Below are positions 55,889-56,980 of a DNA stretch of 56,980 bases, in pieces. The position numbers and the translations under genes were made by a program. This DNA is from a virus. Numbering within the stretch: position 1 is the stretch's first letter; the number at the start of each line of letters is the position of its first letter. The stretch spans positions 1 to 56,980 of the IMG/VR virus record IMGVR_UViG_3300025632_000018; one strand, given 5' to 3'. The notes beneath the pieces were generated by a model. The model saw only the letters and a program-made list of their open reading frames with translations. It searched no databases and was not told where the DNA came from.

Positions 55889-55970
55889 TGTGCCAGTTCG
55901 TGGATCGGCACAGTTTAAACTAGTGTCTTGTGCCAATCGTGGAACCGTCCACTAAATGAGCACAGGGCAT

Positions 55971-56014
55971 CGAATTCGTGTATTGTAGAAGGGTCAAAGA
56001 AATTCACCTCAAAA
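55971..56014 (+). promoter_or_regulatory. shared leader module, copy 1
   Basis: TCGTGTATTGTAGAAGGGTC then AAAGAAATTCACC before the ATG; TATTGT (55981-55986) is the likely -10. Two more copies lie at 56234 and 56874. Confidence 0.6.
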
Positions 56015-56182
56015 ATGATTAACAACGACACACTTGAGATGTTATCAGCACGGGAACAATTGATGCATGATATCGACGCAATTGTTGATGGTGAACTTAG
56101 TGGCATTATAAGTGATCGATTGAGTAATGAATTGGTGACGCGTCTATGTGATGCTGTCTGTCGTAATTTCCCCACTAAGTAA
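56015..56182 (+). CDS. small acidic helical protein
   Basis: A 55-residue protein (MINNDTLEMLSAREQLMHDI ... CRNFPTK). Helical; conserved type in cyanophages by recollection. ATG follows the shared leader. Function unknown. Confidence 0.58.
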   Translation: MINNDTLEMLSAREQLMHDIDAIVDGELSGIISDRLSNELVTRLCDAVCRNFPTK

Positions 56183-56233
56183 CAAGAATATGTGCCAGTC
56201 GTAGAGGTGTCCACTAATCTCCCCACTGGCACC

Positions 56234-56273
56234 AAAATCGTGTATTGTAGTTAAGTCATCAGGAATTCACCAA
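56234..56273 (+). promoter_or_regulatory. shared leader module, copy 2
   Basis: AAAATCGTGTATTGTAGTTA ... AGGAATTCACCAA directly before the ATG. TATTGT is at 56243-56248. TGTGCCAGTC and ACTGGCACC (inverted copies) bracket the upstream 40 bases. Confidence 0.65.
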
Positions 56274-56510
56274 ATGCAAGGTTACAACGGTTGGACAAAT
56301 TGGGAAACCTGGAATGTTGCTCTCTGGATCGGAAATGATCCTGGTTTGTATGAACTTGCATGTGATGTTGCCAGGGATGGTGGAACTTATGGTCATATGG
56401 TTAGTATGATTTTAGAGTGTAGTAAAGAAACACCAGACGGATGTAAGTGGGACGATGTTAATATCAACGGAATAGAAGTAAACGAAATGATGAAAGAACT
56501 TATAGACTAA
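56274..56510 (+). CDS. conserved phage protein (YNGWTNWETWNVALW family)
   Basis: A 78-residue protein. The start MQGYNGWTNWETWNVALWIG is a well-conserved signature of a small protein family in phages and bacteria of unknown function. Central C-D-V-A-R-D-G-G region and a helical C terminus. Controlled by the shared leader. Confidence 0.72.
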   Translation: MQGYNGWTNWETWNVALWIGNDPGLYELACDVARDGGTYGHMVSMILECSKETPDGCKWDDVNINGIEVNEMMKELID

Positions 56511-56552
56511 GTAACCCTTACTCAACTCTCACTAACTAACACTTTTTTTCAA

Positions 56553-56702
56553 ATGGATTACGACACTTTCGACACTGACATCTTCTCTGAGATTAATGAC
56601 ATGCCGGGTGAGATTTATGATGTGATTGAATATAAGGAAGAGTATGAAGATGATAAGAAGTTTGACGTAGAAGGTTACATTAACGGAAACACTGATTACT
56701 GA
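56553..56702 (+). CDS. small acidic protein
   Basis: A 49-residue acidic, tyrosine-rich protein (MDYDTFDTDIFSEINDMPGE ... NGNTDY). Follows the previous gene after 42 bases and overlaps the next start. Confidence 0.52.
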   Translation: MDYDTFDTDIFSEINDMPGEIYDVIEYKEEYEDDKKFDVEGYINGNTDY

Positions 56703-56809
56703 TGAAATTTACTCTCGTTCGTTTCAAAGGTCAATGGGTGAAAGTATCGAACAAACTATCACCTCCAAGCAACTGGGTTACAGTTATTAACTCACCTCAC
56801 ACTAAGTAA
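56702..56809 (+). CDS. very small basic protein
   Basis: A 35-residue frame (MKFTLVRFKGQWVKVSNKLS ... NSPHTK) starting on the last base of the previous stop. Basic and beta-like. Real by position, but too short for certainty. Confidence 0.45.
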   Translation: MKFTLVRFKGQWVKVSNKLSPPSNWVTVINSPHTK

Positions 56810-56873
56810 CACAAACCGGTCGGCCGCGAGTGGACAGTTGGACAAAGTGGCATAAGGTCACGGCACAGACCCC

Positions 56874-56912
56874 AAAATCGTGTATTGTAGAAGGGTCAAA
56901 GGAATTCACCAA
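56874..56912 (+). promoter_or_regulatory. shared leader module, copy 3
   Basis: AAAATCGTGTATTGTAGAAG ... GGAATTCACCAA, identical in most positions to copy 2; TATTGT at 56883-56888. Confidence 0.65.
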
Positions 56913-56980
56913 ATGCAAACTTACACCGACCCCTGCACTTATGCCATGCAAAATGATATGAACCGTCTCAAGGAAGAGAT
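56913..56980 (+). CDS. early gene, 3' end outside the window
   Basis: Starts MQTYTDPCTYAMQNDMNRLK and is still open at the window edge (22 full codons). It directly follows leader copy 3. Nothing more can be said. Confidence 0.45.
   Translation, partial: MQTYTDPCTYAMQNDMNRLKEE

Noticed and set aside
1-56980. Photosystem genes (psbA, psbD), high-light-inducible genes, talC or pstS
   Set aside because: None was found in the window; the only carbon-metabolism cargo seen is cp12.
1-56980. Insertion sequences, integrase or attachment sites
   Set aside because: No transposase, integrase or terminal inverted repeats of the right type were seen; the layout is that of a lytic phage.

Overview
This window is part of the genome of a T4-like myovirus that infects marine picocyanobacteria (a Synechococcus/Prochlorococcus cyanomyovirus). 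The evidence is a T4-type module (gp32, gp33, gp59, gp53, gp48, gp4, gp54, gp26, a gp27-like hub, gp5-like OB and spike proteins) mixed with cyanobacterial cargo: thyX, phoH, cp12, DUF1825 and DUF4278 proteins, several 2-oxoglutarate oxygenases, and a cyanobacterial glutamine-type riboswitch. The DNA is AT-rich, genes are tightly packed with ATGA/TAATG overlaps, and nearly all lie on the + strand.

Layout. 1-3.1 kb: the end of a repeat-rich fibre-like gene, a prolyl-4-hydroxylase-like oxygenase and a NodU-type carbamoyltransferase. 3.1-10.6 kb: nucleotide metabolism and replication/transcription genes (nrdC, riboswitch-peptide unit, thyX, phoH, exonuclease, gp33, gp59, gp32). 10.6-13.1 kb: a short minus-strand block (gp53, gp48, a hypothetical protein, gp4). 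13.2-26.8 kb: baseplate hub, tape-measure-like and cell-wall-degrading tail genes. 26.9-27.9 kb: a small early unit with a Phd/YefM-like protein and a tRNA cluster (Ile, Met, Leu, a tRNA-sized odd element and another structured RNA). 28-35.8 kb: two very large tail-fibre-like genes. 35.9-45.6 kb: an SF2 helicase, a small nuclease-like gene and a long train of tiny genes, including cp12. 45.6-49.4 kb: a nuclease-like / ParB-like / split adenine-methyltransferase cassette with its own consensus promoter. 49.5-55.1 kb: more small genes, three oxygenases, a glycine-rich adhesin-like protein and two zinc-ribbon proteins. 55.1-57.0 kb: a repeat-rich regulatory region (DnaA-box-like iterons, tandem repeats, palindromic operator candidates) and small early genes behind near-identical leaders.

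Expression. Three promoter styles recur. Host-like sigma-70 promoters have TTGAC(A/T)-17-TAT(A)AT or an extended -10 (TGCTATAAT), and they precede early-type and small genes. Many of these transcripts share a leader resembling AGGTAATCAAGGGAACACC. T4-type late elements (N-A/C-TAAATA) precede virion genes. Hairpin-plus-T-run terminators follow the DUF4278, gp32, cp12 and tRNA units.

Most interesting items: the restriction/modification-like cassette with a methyltransferase split in beta-class motif order; the promoter-glutamine riboswitch-peptide unit; the association of prolyl-hydroxylase-like enzymes with Gly/Pro-rich or repeat-rich tail fibres; and the operator/iteron-rich region near 55.2-55.6 kb. 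All functional calls rest on reading sequence motifs and recalling families; no database search was run.
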